From the NCBI GenBank assembly GCA_036867785.1, contig CP145416.1:992001-1056000 (forward strand): DNA of 64,000 bases. The letters are read 5' to 3'. Under the pieces are notes generated by a model that was given only the letters and a program-made list of their open reading frames with translations, ran no database searches and was not told where the DNA came from. Below are positions 1 through 11,397 of this stretch, one piece after another. The stretch is from Plasmodiophora brassicae. Lineage: Eukaryota > Endomyxa: Phytomyxea > Phytomyxea > Plasmodiophorida. Made by a program: the position numbers and the translations under genes. The stretch's first letter is position 1. Each line of letters starts with the position of its first letter.

Positions 1-2927
1 ATGGTATCCGGCGACTGGAAGACCGCCATTAAACAGTTCGAAAAACACGTTAGGGAATTCTCGAGGATTCGCACGTCGGCGAACGATAACAACATAGAGA
101 AGCTTCGGTTTGCGTACGAGAAATGGCTTCGACAGGAGTACGTATCCTTAGAACATGCCACCGAAACGTGTCTTGCAGTCTAACAGGTTGCGTTCAGGTA
201 CTACACGATCGCAACGCTCATCAGCATGCTTCGCGGCACCTCAGATGGTTCGTCTGAAAACGCCGACTTGATCGATATGCTGGACAATTCCGAGGTTCGG
301 TTTCTACAGCAGGCTGCTGTGCACGCCATCCGCCGGAGGGATTGCGATTCAACGGTTCCTTCACTTGAGCACCACTACATCGAGCAGCTTCGTGAACTGA
401 TGTCACAGCCGCCCTTTTATTTTGGGCAAACACCTCGATGTAATGCATATTCTATGCCTTCTTTTCTAGAGGACTGATCATGTGGTGCGAAGACGACGAA
501 TATGACCTCGACCATGTCATATCTTGCGATTTGCTCGTGCTTCCAGAGGCATCATTCGACCATTCTGCCGACATCGTGACGTTGCTGACAATGGCGCGAA
601 AGAAGCTGACGTCACGTCCTGGTCCTGAACGAACCAGACAGGTGCTGCAACTGGACCTGCTATTGGCAAAACAGCATCTCCATGACCAGCAGTATCAAGC
701 AGCAAGGCCATTGCTCCTAAAGGTTATTCGGTCACTGCCTTCTTTAGTGTTTCTTATTCCTTTGCCCGTAGGCCGCATCCGCCTATCGTCGTGAAGGGTG
801 GACACAACCTTTGATTGACTCGCTTCGATGGGTTCGCGCATGTGAGCGGCAAGTCTGGGAGTGGCTGCCATCATGTGTGCAGACGACGTTCGAGATTGTG
901 TCTTTGCTAGATGGACATGGTACGTAACCGGAACAGCAAACATATCGACTGTCGTGTAATCGATTTGCAGATCATGAGCGTAAGGACCTTCAGGATGATA
1001 TCCTGGCAATGCTGTCACAGCTTAGCGAGCATACATCGAATCCTGCCGTGATTGACATGTCTCTGTCAAAGAACCTTTGTACGATTCGCTTGATTGCGTC
1101 TACGCTGCCTTTCTTTTGATGGTATTGCAGTACTTGCATCAGCTATGGGCGACCAAGTCTCCCTGTCAAGGTTCTTGTCAACGAAACAAACTCACGATAC
1201 GGTGCTGATCAATGTTTTATCAGCAAACTGGAGTTCGACATCATTGTTAACCGCATCGAACTATTGAATTCGAGCGACCAATCCGCGTCCTCCAACGTGG
1301 TGCCCAGTGAATCGTCACCAGGGACCCTGAGACAGTCGTCCCCACTTCATTTCCTTTGTGCTGTGGAGGCGCTTACCAGTGCGACGCATGTCGATGTCGG
1401 TGTCATAGGGGCAATCTTGCGCATCCCTCTTCAAAGGCAAGACCGTGATCTACGAGTACAACTTGAAAACGTGGTCAGTACCATTAAGATGGCAAAGTAG
1501 TTGTCTACGTTTGACAATGCGTTACTTGTTGATAGGGACAGACTGTCAAAATCAAATGCAGTGCCCCTTCCCAGGCGTATTGGCAAGAGTACTGCCCCCT
1601 GTTGTTCGAGGTTGAAAACTGTTATGGTAGGCACCTGATTACGTACGCCGTGATCGTTGCCCACGGTTGCCCATAGACATTCAAACGTTCTCCATTGAGT
1701 CGTCATGCCTGGCATTCACTGCGGATCGATCTCCACTTGGGCAAAACGAAGAACGTCCTCTGTTGCACGGGTCCAACGGTTCAACCCAGGTCCATCTGCT
1801 GTGCTACATTGATAGTCTTCATGACGTCACGGTTCGATGTAGCCGGGCTTACTGCTGGAGACGTGTCTAAATGGTGGACAGGTAACGCTGAACCTCTGGA
1901 TGGGTTCTAGTCTACCTTTGCAGCATTCTGTAACACTGAGCGTCGTTGAAGCGTTCAACGTTAATGCTTCTTGGTTGACTGTGGGTGATACGCCGTCATG
2001 CTCTGAATCGTCGTCTATTGTACAATTGTCGGATTCTTCGGTACATGTCCTGCATGCGCAGATAACGAATACTGCATTGATACCTTTGGATGTCAAATGT
2101 ATCGAGCTCGTGAAGGTCCACCCTCCCATTGTTTGTTTGCCTGCAAGTGTCGGTTTGCTCACTGGCTTCGCAGAATTCCGATTTCTTCATGGATGATGAT
2201 TATGCAACGGACGCCACTTCATCTGCAGGTGTGGCTCCTCGCTCGATTCTGTACGATATGCTTAGGGGCTCCTGATGATAGGCGTTGTGAACCCTTCCGA
2301 TTCGCTGACAGTCCAGTTTCCTGTGGTTCCCCATCGCAATTGTAAACAGGCTGCTGGATCACCTGGGTCATTGAAAATCCAGTGGAGCCGCCCTGAGTCT
2401 GAGTGCGTCGGGCGTGGCGTTCCCCAACAGCCTCAAGTGGTACTGCGAGAGGTCAAGCCGCTTGTTGCCGTGACACATGAACTCGTCAAAGCCTTCGTCG
2501 ACGTCCCGGCATCGTGTGAGCTGGCGACACCATTCGCTGTCACGATCAAAATCGTATCAGAGTCGAGATCGTCGTCTAGGTAAATGTGGCCATGCAATCC
2601 CGTTCTGCCGCGTTAACGTGTGGGTCCCCCCCAGCATCGACGTTGCCCTTGATCATGTACATGCCCCGTACTTTCAAGTGCTGGGCCCGCTTCGGGTAGC
2701 AGCTCGATCCATTTCAGTTCCGCTGCATGGACTAACAGTGCCGGCAGGGCGTTGTCCACGTCCCATCCCAGGGCGCCGCATCCCTGCAATGGACGCTGAT
2801 TCCACTGCAAACCGGATTCGTCAGGCTTCCCCGGCTATCGCTGACAATGTCGCAATCGGTGCTGCTGGATCCGGACTCACTGTCAACAATCTTCGTGCAC
2901 CCTTGCGATATCAACAATCTAATATAA
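1..2927 (+). CDS. TRAPPC11: TRAPPC11-like trafficking subunit, 3' part (cut by the left edge)
   Basis: Subunit of the TRAPP tethering complex acting in ER-to-Golgi transport. The first exon lies inside the foie-gras domain: [15 protein letters not shown] and [11 protein letters not shown] match the conserved stretch where this domain reads 'QFRRHI...W.SKQ'. A later exon (about 480-910) carries the helical stretch [13 protein letters not shown] followed by YRREGW, also typical. The C-terminal 'gryzun' beta-rich part (about 2275-2927) shows [20 protein letters not shown] and [17 protein letters not shown]. Many short introns; the last two are 2580-2634 and about 2699-2750, after which the reading frame ends with TAA at 2925-2927. 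The ATG at base 1 is internal, not the true start, because the family is about 1,100 residues long. Exon joins in the middle (900-2200) were not all resolved. Confidence 0.85.
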
Positions 2928-3016
2928 CGACGGCAGCCTTGCAAGCGTCCAGTGGCGTTGGTTACCGACGAGTAGCAAGGCCAGATCCGGTTCCGTCTCG
3001 GAGTGCGTCGTCGTCA

Positions 3017-3430
3017 ATGGACCGTACGTCGGCGTCGCAGACTGTCGAGGAGCCGCTCGACCTCATACGCCTGTCCCTGAACGAGCGCATCCTCGTGCAA
3101 TGCAAAGGCGGTCGCCAGCTGCGCGGTCAACTCCACGTCGGTGCTGGCCGGTCTCATCTGCGTCCACGGATGACCTCATTTGGGAATGTAGGCCTACGAC
3201 CAGCACCTGAACATGGTCTTATCCGATGTCGAAGAGGTCGTCACAACGATCGACGTCGATGAGGACACATTCGAGGAAATCATTCGGGTGCGGACTGGTT
3301 GTCGTTGTCGTGCGGCGTTGCTCATGTCTAACGGCATGCCCATTGGCAGACTACGAAGCGTGCGATGGAGCTCGTATTCGTTAGAGGAGACGGCGTCATT
3401 CTCGTGTCACCGCCGGTTCGAACTGCATGA
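3017..3430 (+). CDS. LSM3: U6 snRNA-associated Sm-like protein LSm3
   Basis: One ring subunit of the Lsm2-8 complex that binds the U6 snRNA 3' end (nuclear splicing) and of Lsm1-7 (mRNA decapping). Exons 3017-3136, 3192-3287 and 3350-3430 give about 98 residues, the normal length. Sm1 motif: [20 protein letters not shown], then [21 protein letters not shown]. Sm2 motif: [13 protein letters not shown]. Both introns are 55-62 bases; the second has a GTCTAACGG branch point. The start is the first ATG before the family block. It begins 89 bases after the TRAPPC11 stop on the same strand. The assignment is firm. Confidence 0.96.
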
Positions 3431-3467
3431 AACGCATGGCAATAAACCCGCAGTGTCGTGAGCATTC

Positions 3468-3614
3468 ATGAGGCTTTCGTTTCTGCTGGCCGCGTTGCTG
3501 TGTGTTCGTTGCCCCGCTTCGGGCGACGGCGGCAAACCGTGTTCCTACCCGTGCACGCTATCTATTCGGGCAGGATCGTCACTTGTATCAGCGTTGCTGA
3601 CCCGGCCCCTGTGA
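3468..3614 (+). CDS. Very small putative secreted peptide
   Basis: A 48-residue frame starting MRLSFLLAALLCVRC, with a textbook signal peptide (Arg, then a Leu/Ala-rich core) and a short mature part of about 30 residues that includes CSYPC. It lies 37 bases after the LSM3 stop. No family is recognised. It could be a complete small secreted protein, the first exon of a longer gene with unrecognised introns, or a chance frame in LSM3 3' sequence. The strong signal peptide is the only positive evidence. Confidence 0.35.
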   Translation: MRLSFLLAALLCVRCPASGDGGKPCSYPCTLSIRAGSSLVSALLTRPL

Positions 3615-3710
3615 ACTTGCAATATTTTACGCCTCCTGTCTATGCAATATGTAGTTCGGCACGGTCCGTGACTCGGAGGGCGGGCGCCGCCGCTCGCACT
3701 GCTATTCGCG

Positions 3711-3815
3711 GTTCGCCACTGCAGTTCGTCAGTGCAGTTCGCCACTGCAATTCGCCAGTGCAGTTCGCCACTGCAAATCGCCAGCGAAGTTTGCCACTGC
3801 AAGTTGCCAGATCGC
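3711..3815. repeat. 13-bp minisatellite with a 26-bp super-period
   Basis: At least seven head-to-tail copies of a 13-bp unit like GTTCGCCACTGCA run from 3711 to about 3801, followed by a degenerate partial copy. Copies alternate between a CCACTGCA and a CCAGTGCA version, giving a 26-bp super-period repeated about four times. CACTGCA is the reverse complement of TGCAGTG, so neighbouring copies can pair as hairpins. The array ends about 5 bases before the ATG at 3820, so it probably forms the 5' UTR or core promoter of that gene. Confidence 0.85.
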
Positions 3816-3819
3816 CATC

Positions 3820-4284
3820 ATGGATTCGACACATTACTTCCCGGCGCGTCGCCCGGTGACTGCCGACGAATGGGCACGGATCGTGGGCGCCGCCGAGAGG
3901 ATCGTGAAGATGTCCCCGGTGCCGCTGGCGGGCAGCACGGGCGAGCGCGGGACGTCACCGGTTGTCAGTGAGACGATGGTGGCGTTCAACGGTGTCGGCG
4001 ACGACGCCGGGCACGCATTCGTCCTGGCCGCCCCCGATGCTGAGCGCGACCTGCTGCCTGCGTTGGACCCGACGCAGGCAGCGTTCCACGTTTGCCGAAC
4101 CGAGGAACGCCCGTACGATACGGTCGTCAAGGCGGTCCTTGCCGCCGTCGAGCATATCGCCCCGGGGGCGTTCGCCATCATGTCCGACCACGCCGAGCGC
4201 CACTGGCACGATGGATTGGAACTCGCCAGCGCCGCTCTCGGATGCAAGGTGCCGTTCCCGATTCACGCCGGGCATCGCGACTGA
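3820..4284 (+). CDS. Orphan intronless protein, 154 residues
   Basis: A single uninterrupted frame, unlike the intron-rich neighbours. The N-terminus reads MDSTHYFPARRPVTADEW. Central VVSETMVAFNGVGDDAGHAF leads to CRTEERPYDTVVKAVLAAVE, an alternating strand/helix pattern, and a short C-terminal segment with SDHAERHWHDG. There is no signal peptide or membrane segment. The blocks 'FNG.G...H..F' and 'PYD..V.A.L' seem familiar from small stand-alone proteins of phages and bacteria, but this is from memory and untested. If right, it would suggest lateral transfer, in line with the lack of introns. The start follows the minisatellite directly. Confidence 0.65.
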   Translation: MDSTHYFPARRPVTADEWARIVGAAERIVKMSPVPLAGSTGERGTSPVVSETMVAFNGVGDDAGHAFVLAAPDAERDLLPALDPTQAAFHVCRTEERPYDTVVKAVLAAVEHIAPGAFAIMSDHAERHWHDGLELASAALGCKVPFPIHAGHRD

Positions 4285-6161
4285 AAATCCCAATCGCTAC
4301 TGAACGCCATTTGTGTTGCCTTGCCAATACCGGTTCCGTCATGGTCACCAATGTCGTCGGACAGTACTTACCTAGTCAGCGCTGGTCCTCGGCATAGAGT
4401 CGACCCGGTGACGCGGACGTCATTTCTGGACGTCGCTCCCGTCGCACGCGCCGCTGCCTTTGCCATGTCCCCCTGGTAAGTTGCTGCACCGGTTGGATGT
4501 CGTGTTCCACCTGTTCGCCATTCGCATTGGACCCAGACGTCACTGGGAGTGAGCCGAATGGCCTGATGGCCGGAGGTACCGGCGATTACTCACAGCCTTT
4601 TCACCGGGCCCAGGACAAAACGGTCACGAACGTACTCTGCACACATCGCGCCTGGAGGACATCACAACGGGTGCGCTGGATTCACCCGGCCTGGCAAACT
4701 TCACCGCCACCGTGTCTTCCGATGCCAAAGAATGCTGCGTCATTGCTGCCCGACCAGGGATGGCAATATCGTCCTATCAATCGCGATTCCTGGCCCTTCT
4801 TCGGCTGGCTCAACTGCCAAACGTCGAACGATCCGGCCCCGGTAGTGTGGTGATTCAGATCGGTGCCCACTCGTCACTGAATCAGGCACTCGAGCAAGGC
4901 CATCATGAGAGCAGGGAGGACACGAAAGATCCGTCTCCCAGCATCGTCGTTGACCACCGCTGTCTCTGTTATTGCCACCGTCGCTCTCCAGTCCCCGATC
5001 TGGATCCACTCAAATAGGCCATGATTGTTGGCACTGTGGGTCATCACTGGGCAACTGAATAAGAGCCTGCAGGTAGGAGGCACAGGAAGTGTAACGACAG
5101 GAACGGTAACTTTGCTGACCATATTCACATGACGTACCTCCCTTGCAAGACTGGTGGTCGCATACTTGCGATGCAAACAAGCTCATCAGCTGTTCAACTC
5201 TATTACGAAGCCTTTGTCACGAAGTTTGACGCGACGTAATCCACTCTTGTGAATGTCTAATTGGGCAGCGCCGCTCGTCAACATGCTCGAGCAGAGCACC
5301 TGGCCGCTTTCTTCGGCCCCTGTCTCGCAGGCATCCTTGCCGTACTTTCAAACCATATCGACGAGCGATCGTGAAAGAATGGCCGAGTCGTGGCGTGTTT
5401 CCGTTGTCGCGCGCGGCGCGCACCTACAGATCCTCGACGTGGAGGGGTCGGCAAATCATGGTGTCGACTCTGACGCACAGCATGGCACTGCTAAGAACAC
5501 GTATCGGGTACACGCTGGCAAGTACGACTGGTTCATCAAAAGTTCGAGCAACGTTGACGAATCGGCCTTGGACCGCGAGGTCAATCCGAGGAATGGCTGA
5601 TTCTCCACAGACGGCTTCGTCAGGTTGCAGAAACAAACGACTTGAACACGGAATCATCGTCCGGAGTCGTCCTGAGCCGAACGTCCTTCAGCTCGCCAGC
5701 GACGTAACTTCGCAGGACCAGCTTGCTGAGACGAACAATACGCGCCCATAACATCCCGGGTTGAGCCGCACGTTGCCGCGTTGGTACAGGTCAGGTCGAC
5801 CAGCCTGGTGCTTGCACCCACTGGTGGTATTTTCGACCCAGGAACAACCTGGGCGCCCTGCCAGAGCCGGGCAAGGGAGTCATGCAGGGCATCCTCCCCT
5901 GTCCTGGGTCCCTGACAGTCGGACCTTGTGCCTCGGTTCGTCCACCGCTGTGCCTGTGCGATTGGTGTTGGACCGAAACCCTATGTAGGTTTTCCTGAGA
6001 CGACCGGCTCGGTTTTCTCCTGTTGCTGCAGTCATCTTGTCAGGTTGGCAATGGCCCATATCGCAGTCCATACCAAGGTCTCCTGACCGGGAACAACTGT
6101 GTAAACAGGATAAGGATCGTCGGCACTGCATTTCAAAACACTGGAGTTGTTTGCACATGTG
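4285..6161. other. Gene-poor stretch without a supported gene
   Basis: About 1.9 kb between the orphan gene and the 3' end of the phosphatase gene. Several open frames of 60-126 codons exist on both strands (for example + 5253-5600 and + 5371-5751), but none shows a recognisable domain, a signal peptide, or a set of short-intron junctions joining it to neighbours. The frame at + 4712-5017 has an LALLRLAQLPNVE segment that could belong to a decayed gene. No tRNA-like fold and no long repeat was seen. Confidence 0.5.
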
Positions 6162-7385
6162 CTATGGCCTCGTCGCGTTGTTTAGGTCGATGTAGATGGC
6201 TGTCGAGTCATCAATGTGGTCCACGGACAGGGGATCATCGGGAAAGAACAACATCGCCAGGCTGTGCTGTTTGTGGTCCCCCGGCGGGGCACTGTCGATG
6301 AACTCGATCAATTGCTCGTGCCCTTTCAGCGTCTTCCGGGCACCTGAGGTGACCAGCGTCACACTCCTCACATTAGTCAACGGCTCAGACACGACCTCAT
6401 CTGGAGCGCGTCGGAACGCGCCTCCCGTCATCGGGACGAACGGCCTGCCGTTCGTTTGCCAGTTACTCCATGCGCGGCGATCTCTCGTCAGCGACTTTAC
6501 GATTTTCAGGTCGGCCTCAGTGTACTTGTCGCACATGACGTGAACCAGGGCGTTCGCCGCGTCCAGGTCGCAGAAGAAATCGCCAATGGACCCGTACATC
6601 TTTAATCCCGGGATGCCGACTCGCTGGTCAGGACCCAGCATCCCGTGTCGGTCGTACGGCCGCTGCTTGTCGTTCGAGTACGGCATCCCGGCCAGCTTGA
6701 ACTCCGCCTCGACGATCGACGGCAACGCGCTCATGGTCTGGGTCGCCACGACGTGGACGCCCGACTTGGTGTGGATCGCGGCGGGGCTGTCTCCGACAGC
6801 GCAGACATGGACGTGCCCATCGGCAACGATTGCCATTGTCGCGGTCGTTCCGCCGGCATCTCGGACGTCCATCCCTTTGCCTTCCAGTGCCTGGCGCTTG
6901 ATAATGTCGTGGACCTCGCGAGGTACGCGTCGCATAAGATCGTCCAGGTCAGCGGTCTGTTCGACCATGGCTCGCGCGAGCACATATGGCAGGTACTGGG
7001 CTGCGAGCTGGGCAATGGTTCCAGAGTCGTGCCCGTCGTAGACGGCGAACCACGCCACCCGGCCATGTCGTTGCTGGACCCGCGAGGCAACGTCGTCCCA
7101 GTATGCGTCATCGGTCGCTGCGTACGGCGGGAACTGCCCCGTAGACGTTAGCATTGCACGGCGCCGCCCGTCGGACACATGCTCAGCCAGGTCCAGGATA
7201 ACATCACAGTAGTCCTGTCGGGTCGTCGACGGCGCCAGGATCGCGTGCGCGTGCACCGCCGTCGGCCCGATCGCCGTCTGCCCTTCCCAGTGGCAGACGC
7301 CGCATGTCGGGAACCGCGGGTCGTTACTGGCCGCGCGCGCCCCGATCCTGCGCCGACACCTCGCCGACGCCGTCCGCAACGCCAT
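6162..7385 (-). CDS. PP2C-family (PPM) serine/threonine phosphatase-like protein
   Basis: Metal-dependent phosphatase fold. Motifs in order: AWFAVYDGHDSG (metal-binding DGH), GGTTATMAIV, VHVCAVGDSPAAI (equivalent of the GDSR motif), MYGSIGDFF (equivalent of the SxGD motif) and the final DDSTAIYIDL (the DN/DD..T metal-site motif). One exon, about 407 residues from the ATG at 7385. An upstream in-frame ATG-like start at 7484 is less likely because the divergent LCCL gene begins at 7514. The N-terminal 60-70 residues before the fold are not conserved. Arg of GDSR is replaced by Pro and the first acidic motif (xxED) is not obvious, so activity may be reduced. A regulatory or pseudo-phosphatase is possible. 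Confidence 0.8.
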   Translation of the reverse strand: MALRTASARCRRRIGARAASNDPRFPTCGVCHWEGQTAIGPTAVHAHAILAPSTTRQDYCDVILDLAEHVSDGRRRAMLTSTGQFPPYAATDDAYWDDVASRVQQRHGRVAWFAVYDGHDSGTIAQLAAQYLPYVLARAMVEQTADLDDLMRRVPREVHDIIKRQALEGKGMDVRDAGGTTATMAIVADGHVHVCAVGDSPAAIHTKSGVHVVATQTMSALPSIVEAEFKLAGMPYSNDKQRPYDRHGMLGPDQRVGIPGLKMYGSIGDFFCDLDAANALVHVMCDKYTEADLKIVKSLTRDRRAWSNWQTNGRPFVPMTGGAFRRAPDEVVSEPLTNVRSVTLVTSGARKTLKGHEQLIEFIDSAPPGDHKQHSLAMLFFPDDPLSVDHIDDSTAIYIDLNNATRP

Positions 7386-7513
7386 CGACGATCGACCAAC
7401 GGGGAACTGCACTGTTCTATTTTGACGCCGCCACACCGGACTGCCACTGGCGACCGAGTCGGCAGCGACTGGTGTGTAACACATTGCCCGTAGCTCTGCA
7501 GTACGTACTGCAC

Positions 7514-9676
7514 ATGCGCGTCAGGCGGATGCCCCGCCGCAGTGACTGGCTGCGATCGCTACGTCGCTGTGTACGACGTATCATACGGCGATCCGCATTT
7601 AATCCAGCGAGGCACTATACCGTACGTGTCTCTGCTATGCTAGAAGCCGATTCGCCTCCGTTGCTTCGGCGGCCGTCTGCGGTGCTGTCCGAGTGGGTCC
7701 AATCCGTTCAGGCGAGGTGTGCGTATCGCCGGGTCCTGATCGTGTCCGTCGTTCTGGCGGTGGCGTACCTGCTGACATGCGGCGCCCTGGCCCTCCAACT
7801 GTTCGGTGCACGAACCGCGGATGGCTCCGCCCCTGTCACTATACGTTGCCATGAGACGTTCGTGCGGGATACCGGGTCGACATGCGGCATTAACGGTCAG
7901 AATTGTCGACCGTTCGTCAGCGACTGGGTAGGGGATGCGCCTGGCCGCCGGCGATACCTGTAATCATGTGTCGCAGGTGACGTATCGCTGCCCACGTGAT
8001 TGCCAGTCGGCACCAGATGTCTACGGGAGCGGCCCTTATCGTGCTGATTCGCCCATCTGCCGAGCCGCCATACACGCCGGCCTAATCGACTCGAGCGGCG
8101 GGTGTTTCCAAGCGAAACTGAACGGGAATGCTGACTTCTTGCCGGCGTCCTCCCGTCATGGTATAGATTCAGGTGGGCCCACTCAAGCTGTTTTAGAGTC
8201 AAACTCGAGACTTAATCCGATAACGACAGTGGAATTCGCGGCACCGTTTCCGATCACGTTCACCGTCAAGAGCGCACCAGGTTGCCGGCTGTGCTCGGAT
8301 CTAACGCCAATCCTGCTGCCTCTCATGCTGTTGACGATTGTGTCTTCGATACTGGTGGGGATCTCCGACCTGGTCCTGTGGTGGGTCATCATCCTTAACT
8401 CCCTCGTATACGTCAATGTGTCTGTCTTCTCGTTGCTGGACCCCGTCGTGTTCGCGGAGAATACGCTGAACAATGCCTTCGGCGTGTTGTTCGGCTGTTG
8501 GATCCTGTGGCGGGCCGGAGGTCGAACGCATTTCGCCAGCGTACGGCACTGCCCACTAGAGATGTTTCTCTGTTGCATCCTGCCCTACCTCGTTGTCATC
8601 CACCTTGACTACATGTAACGTGTTAACCACCGGGTCTTAGCATGCTGGTCCGGTTGATGACACGGTTCCTGTAGATATTTGATCAGCAACGACCTCAACA
8701 TCATGCTGTCCGGGCACTTCTTCGCAAAGACGCCCCCGCTTGTATCGATCGTGTTCGTCGTGTTCCTCTTCGTGCTGTTCATCGGCGTGGCGGCTGTTCA
8801 TATGCGTGTTATCATGCAGACGTACAGTGAGTTTGTAACACTGGTGAAGAATTACGCCCAGTGGACCAGCACCTTCGTTGCATTCATCATTCCGGTCGCC
8901 ATCGCCTCACAAGGCATATCACCGGCTTCTTCCGATCAGGCCTAATGTCTAACGTGTTCTGCCACAGGGAAACTGCTGCCTCATCTACACCATTGGATGG
9001 TATGAATGGGTGATCTGGCGTGCGATCAGCTAACAATGAGTGCAAGGTGCCGCTGCTGTTCTGGCCCATTCTGGCCTATCAAAAGACACCCACAAGACTA
9101 ACCAAGGTGTCACAAGCGGTGCTGCTAGGATTGTATGTGAACGGTGCAGGGCTGTGGGGGCTTGCCGGCCCTTATGACCTGACATCGTCTTTCGTCGTCG
9201 ACACCTGGAACCCATACTTGGTATCAGTGGACGACGATGGAATGCTTACTTGCTAAACGACCTTCCCAACAGAGGGTCGCGTCAAACGCATTCGATCCCC
9301 AGACAAACACTTCAGTCGTGAGCGTTGCGTGGTCGCCGAATGTAACTTCACACGACTCTGGCGTGTACAGCCTCCAGTTCAGCAACGTGGAGCTGTATCG
9401 TGGACCGTCACTGAATTACACGCTTCCGCGAATCAAGACAGATAGCATGTATGCCGAGCGCATCAGCCTGTTCCAACCCTTGTCTGATTATCAAACGACA
9501 GGTACCAGTACCCAGTCTGCCTGGCTCGTGTTCTCAGCAAACAGGTCGGCTCGCTTCCTGTCAACGCTGTCCCGTGGTCACTGATGCCCTTGCAGGCGGT
9601 CTGCAATAGGCACAACCTGCTGTACTTCAACTCGACAACCGGGCTGGCGGCCCTATTGCAAATGCCTCACGAATGA
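7514..9676 (+). CDS. LCCL-domain multi-pass membrane protein
   Basis: Order: a basic cytosolic N-terminus, a membrane segment (VLIVSVVLAVAYLLTCGALA), a luminal Cys-bearing linker, an LCCL domain (TYRCPRDC, YRADSPICRAAIHAGLI, GGCF), then at least five more hydrophobic segments (for example ILLPLMLLTIVSSILVGI and VSIVFVVFLFVLFIGVAAV). The last exon ends QMPHE and TGA at 9674-9676. At least six short introns, including about 7929-7977, a very short one near 8159-8195 (GTATAG...TTTTAG), 8619-8673 and about 9220-9271. The plan resembles fungal and protist LCCL membrane proteins of unknown role. The start could instead be the ATG at 7637. Divergent from the phosphatase gene, about 130 bases away. 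Confidence 0.8.
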
Positions 9677-9859
9677 ACGGGGCTACTATTCGTTTGACCA
9701 ATCGCAATCAGTAATCAGGTGCGCAGATATTTTCAGCGTGCCGCGCTGTTGGGCGTTGGGAAGCAATCCGCAAACGAATCGCAGCTCGCGGTGGTAGTCC
9801 GCTGCTGCCGCTGCTGCCAGAGTCGTAGTCGTCGTGAGTAGTGGGGACAGTGGACGGCC

Positions 9860-11263
9860 ATGTCTGACGACGCCGCGGCGCGTCTCGCTGTACTGCGCAC
9901 CGCGATCCACGCGCGCAAGCGGACGACGAGCGCCGTACCCTGCCGGTTCTGGGTCGCTGGCAAGTGTTCGCGCGCCGCCGCCTGCCCGTTCGCCCACACA
10001 GAACGTCGTAGAGCGGCCGCGCCGCAGACCGCTGTATGAACGTTTGCTCGAGTCCTGACTAATTGCACGGCCTTAGATGCGGTTGTAGGAGGAACGTCTT
10101 GAGATTCTTCGACGTTTACTGAACCGGAAGAAAGGGATCGCGAAGGTACACAACGCCAAACCCGCGAAAGTCTGGCTTCGTAACGGCGTATCGTTCGGAA
10201 AGCCTATGGGTAAGGGCGTTTTAGGTAGTTTGCAGAGTCTCTCATCGTCCGACTGCAGACGCGCCGAAGGCGACGAGATCGAAATCATTTGTGGTTAATG
10301 GTGTCCGGTTCCGGTTATCGAATTGCGGTCGCAGCCTTGTTCGATGCGATTCACCTCCTCGTAACGTGATGACGCCCGCCCCTTTCGTTCCGAGCCGAGT
10401 ACTGCTCAATGGCCTGGAATTCATCAAGACCACAACGGTAGCGTGTTTTCGGTTGCCTAGGCGGATCCAGACATTGACGCAGGTTGTCGTTTACAGGGCT
10501 CCTTAGTTCGTTCGTCGATGCAGAGCAGTCGGTACTCGGCGTCGCGCGTGCTCAGGAAAAGTTTACAAGTTTTACGGCGTAAGAAGATCGATAAGCGTTC
10601 CAAACAGCCGTGCATGTTTTACTGTCGATTCGGTAATCTCTAGTTGCTCGCCACGATTACTGCGTTAGGTCATCTCGTGTTCTGCTCAGGCGATTGCAAG
10701 GATGGCGATAAGTGCCCATACGAGCACGATCGTTCAAAAGTGGCCGTTTGTCGAGATTTCATTGCAAATGGTGTATGCTCATCTCCTGATACCTGCAAGC
10801 TTTCGCACGAACTGGACCGGAACAAGATGCCTGTTTGCACCCATTTCCTGAAGGTAGATCTATTGCACTCCTCGTCCCGTTGTGTTGAATTTCGTGTAGG
10901 GCCTTTGTACAAAAGGCGATTCCTGTGTTTATCGCCACGTGAAGGTTAATCCAGGGGCTGCCGTTTGCCAAGACTTCAATAGAGGTTATCGTAATCGCAT
11001 TTCATTTGGCACATCATTTTCGTTGACGTATTTGCCCAGGATACTGTGCAATGGGCGAGAAGTGCCGTCTCAAGCACGTCTATAATTCGGCACCTGCGAA
11101 GCCGAAGTCGCCGACGCCTGCAGCACCGTCGCGTGCCTCGCCGTCCTCGACCGCTGCTGATAATGTTCTCGTGATTAGTGACACAGACAATGCAGTTGCC
11201 AGCGAGGGTGCTTCTGCCACCCTCAGCATTGTTCCGAATTTGAGATTGCCCAGTTGGGTATAG
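9860..11263 (+). CDS. CCCH zinc-finger protein of the ZC3H3 type
   Basis: Five tandem CCCH fingers as in ZC3H3, a nuclear mRNA polyadenylation/export factor. The N-terminus has a separate finger: CRFWVAGKCSRAAACPFAH (C-x7-C-x5-C-x3-H). After a basic linker, the exon at about 10490-10635 ends QPCMFYCRFG and splices to DCKDGDKCPYEH at 10726. Then VCRDFIANGVCSSPDTCKLSH, VCTHFLK joined to GLCTKGDSCVYRH, and VCQDFNRG joined to YCAMGEKCRLKH. The tail is Ser/Ala/Pro-rich, ending RLPSWV and TAG. Seven or so introns of 50-70 bases interrupt individual fingers, which is why no single frame shows them. The extra N-terminal finger is unusual for ZC3H3. Confidence 0.88.
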
Positions 11264-11397
11264 AGTTTGCAGGCGTCCATGTGCAGATCATGGCACGTTG
11301 CTAGAGCAACAATGACGATGGTGTGCACCGATACCTGTCAGCCTATCTATCGTAATATCATATTCGCATCTGATAAAGCCAATCTTGGCATGATGAT

